Notes under the pieces: generated by a model
What the model saw: only the letters and a program-made list of their open reading frames with translations
What the model was told of the DNA's origin: nothing
Databases searched by the model: none
Source of the DNA: Ecytonucleospora hepatopenaei
Taxonomy: Eukaryota > Microsporidia > Enterocytozoonidae
Direction of reading: 5' to 3'
NCBI GenBank assembly: GCA_026692725.1
Contig: JAPMUG010000004.1
Coordinates: forward strand, 171,883 to 235,882
DNA: 64,000 bases
Translations under genes and position numbers: made by a program
In this document: piece after piece, positions 62,631 through 64,000 of the stretch
How the letters are laid out: each line of letters starts with the position of its first letter
Position numbering within the stretch: position 1 is the first letter of the stretch

Positions 62631-63857
62631 TTAACATTCTAATTCTTCTTTAACAATATCAATATCTACTTCTTGTTTTAATAATATATTTTCATTTATA
62701 TTAGTAATATCATTGTTACTTTCTTCTTTTAAAAATATTTTGTTATCATCATCGTTTTTTGTTATATTTTTAAGGTTATTCTTATATACATCATTTACAT
62801 CTTTCATGAACTTTTTTATTTCATAATTAGTATATTCAATATGTTTTAAACTATATATATCACAAAAATGCATGCGCTTTACATATAAATTACTTTTTTT
62901 CTTATTCTTATTTATTTCATCCCAATCTTTATATATAATAGTTAGTTCATTATTTGTGACAATATTTCTAACAATCTTTGTAACATTATTGTGAGAAAAA
63001 TCCATTTCTTCTAATATACATAGATTTTTTAATTCCGTAAAGTATTTTTTAAACCTTATCATTTTGTTATATAAAGTATAATCAATAGAAAATATTGCTT
63101 TTACATTATCTGTATACATATTTAATAGGTTTTGAAATTCATCGATAATAGTAAAACCTTGAATAATATGTGCAACACTAACATGCATATACATGTCAGT
63201 TACGATCATTTTAAATTTTAACTTTTCATTAAAATCTTTATAGTTTGCTATCATAAATTTGTGGTATTTATGTGCAGCTAAAATTAGATTAGTAATTGAA
63301 TTTAGAAAAACATTAAAATATAACTTTCTATAATCTAAAAAAGTCATTCTAAGTTTTGTAGTTTTACAAAATTTATATATTGTACCTTCATGGAAAAAAT
63401 CATCAATTTTTAAATTAGTATTCATTTTAAGATTATAAAAAGGTATAAGATATTTTTTCAGAAAAAAATAAATGGTTGAACTTAAAGCTTTTGTTCCTAA
63501 TGTAAATTTGGTAAAATCAGGTTTTTCCAAATTTATAAGCATGTTTTTGATAAATATATCATATTCATTGTGTTTTGGGCCAGACCAAACTTTAGAGAAT
63601 AAATTGTATGTAATTGAATCTACAAAACCTTCTTTGTTATAATTTTTAAATAATTCTTCCATATCTTTTAAATATTCATCATCACCATTATTAATATCAT
63701 TATCTAAAAGTGTTTCTGTTGTATTGTTTATTTCTTTTTCTAAACTATTATGTAAATGTGAATTAGTAAAATTAAAATCAATTTCTTTTTTTATAATATT
63801 AGCATTATAAATTATATTAGAAAAAAATAAAAAATATAAAATTTTAAAATTAACCAT
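62631..63857 (-). CDS. Secreted hypothetical protein, 408 aa
   Basis: The product starts with a signal peptide (MVNFKILYFLFFSNIIYNA), then Asn/Glu-rich linkers, a helical core (about 90-330) and an acidic tail ending EELEC. The core has a few His/Cys residues but no recognisable enzyme motif. I recognise no family. I start at the ATG at 63855-63857 because AAAAAACCCT directly precedes it. The longer frame begins at a GTG and would put a basic stretch before the leader. It lies in the right-end group of secreted or membrane genes. Confidence 0.65.
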   Translation of the reverse strand: MVNFKILYFLFFSNIIYNANIIKKEIDFNFTNSHLHNSLEKEINNTTETLLDNDINNGDDEYLKDMEELFKNYNKEGFVDSITYNLFSKVWSGPKHNEYDIFIKNMLINLEKPDFTKFTLGTKALSSTIYFFLKKYLIPFYNLKMNTNLKIDDFFHEGTIYKFCKTTKLRMTFLDYRKLYFNVFLNSITNLILAAHKYHKFMIANYKDFNEKLKFKMIVTDMYMHVSVAHIIQGFTIIDEFQNLLNMYTDNVKAIFSIDYTLYNKMIRFKKYFTELKNLCILEEMDFSHNNVTKIVRNIVTNNELTIIYKDWDEINKNKKKSNLYVKRMHFCDIYSLKHIEYTNYEIKKFMKDVNDVYKNNLKNITKNDDDNKIFLKEESNNDITNINENILLKQEVDIDIVKEELEC

Positions 63858-64000
63858 AGGGTTTTTTAATGTAAAGTTAAAAAAGTATAAAAAACATCTA
63901 ATTAGAAAATCAATGTATATATTTAATAACACTAACTATGTATAGAAAATACATATTATATAAAAATATTCTTTTATAACAATTTATTCATTAGATTATT
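63858..64000. other. Right-edge AT-rich sequence
   Basis: The last 143 bp hold the promoter side of the secreted-protein gene and no other visible feature. Confidence 0.4.

Noticed and set aside
1..64000. tRNA, rRNA, CRISPR arrays, spliceosomal introns, intact transposons
   Set aside because: I looked for B-box-like tRNA sequences, repeat-spacer arrays, splice-like interruptions of conserved domains and transposase motifs and found none convincing. A tRNA or covariance-model scan would settle it.

Overview
This window reads as nuclear DNA of a microsporidian (an obligate intracellular fungal relative). The evidence is direct and consistent. The DNA is strongly AT-rich, and about 53 protein genes are packed into 64 kb on both strands with short or absent spacers. 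No introns are needed. Clearly eukaryotic proteins (TFIIH-type CDK, NMD3, TSR1, RFC1, prolyl-tRNA synthetase, Rab GDI, PP2A) are mostly shorter than their yeast counterparts. Most genes carry a pyrimidine-A-CCC element, best form TTTTTACCC, within a few bases of the ATG, which matches the CCC-type start-proximal motif described for microsporidia. I used that element to move several starts downstream of the longest possible reading frame. I cannot name the species. I saw no tRNA, rRNA, CRISPR array or intact mobile element.

Layout. 0-2.2 kb: an Asn/Asp-rich gene cut by the left edge, a GH19 chitinase and an unknown gene. 2.5-10.7 kb: a CDK, a CHD1-type remodeler, MRE11, thymidine kinase and an alpha/beta hydrolase. 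10.7-11.3 kb: a gene-poor gap with two promoter-like motifs that lead to no long ORF. 11.3-25.5 kb: a SUZ12-like zinc-finger protein, a SEC24, DNA ligase I, uridine kinase, an ABCG-like transporter with a ruined ATPase, condensin subunit 1 and a multi-BRCT protein. 25.7-35.9 kb: V-ATPase G, ProRS, a Med18-like protein, E2F, SUMO E1 UBA2, a 48-codon MPP6-like gene missed by length cut-offs, TSR1, GPN1, GDI and PFS2. 36-42.9 kb: an HRD3/SEL1-like protein, mitosomal ferredoxin, STE24, eL30, KIN28 and an L-type lectin. 43-57 kb: a broken gene, an RVB1-like protein without Walker motifs, NMD3, a NupG-like MFS transporter, RFC1, a TAF12-like protein, RPP29, a SPC24-like protein, a second SEC24, a PRA1 protein and PP2A. 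57-64 kb: looser gene spacing with secreted or membrane proteins of unknown function and a gamma-glutamyltransferase.

How the genes fit together. One group serves chromatin and DNA: CHD1, the SUZ12-like protein, MRE11, ligase, RFC1, the BRCT scaffold, condensin and the SPC24-like protein. One serves transcription: KIN28, Med18- and Med22-like proteins, TAF12, E2F, GPN1 and PFS2. One serves ribosome and RNA biogenesis: TSR1, NMD3, MPP6, RPP29 and eL30. One serves secretion: two SEC24 proteins, GDI, PRA1, a cargo lectin, STE24 and HRD3. Thymidine kinase, uridine kinase and the MFS carrier fit a parasite that scavenges host nucleosides. The chitinase, gamma-glutamyltransferase and secreted proteins are candidates for spore-wall or host-interface roles.

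The most notable observations are the SUZ12 (PRC2)-like protein, an RVB1 homologue and an ABCG homologue that both lost their nucleotide-binding motifs, divergent gene pairs separated by only 14 and 11 bp that share one promoter element, and the tiny MPP6-like gene.
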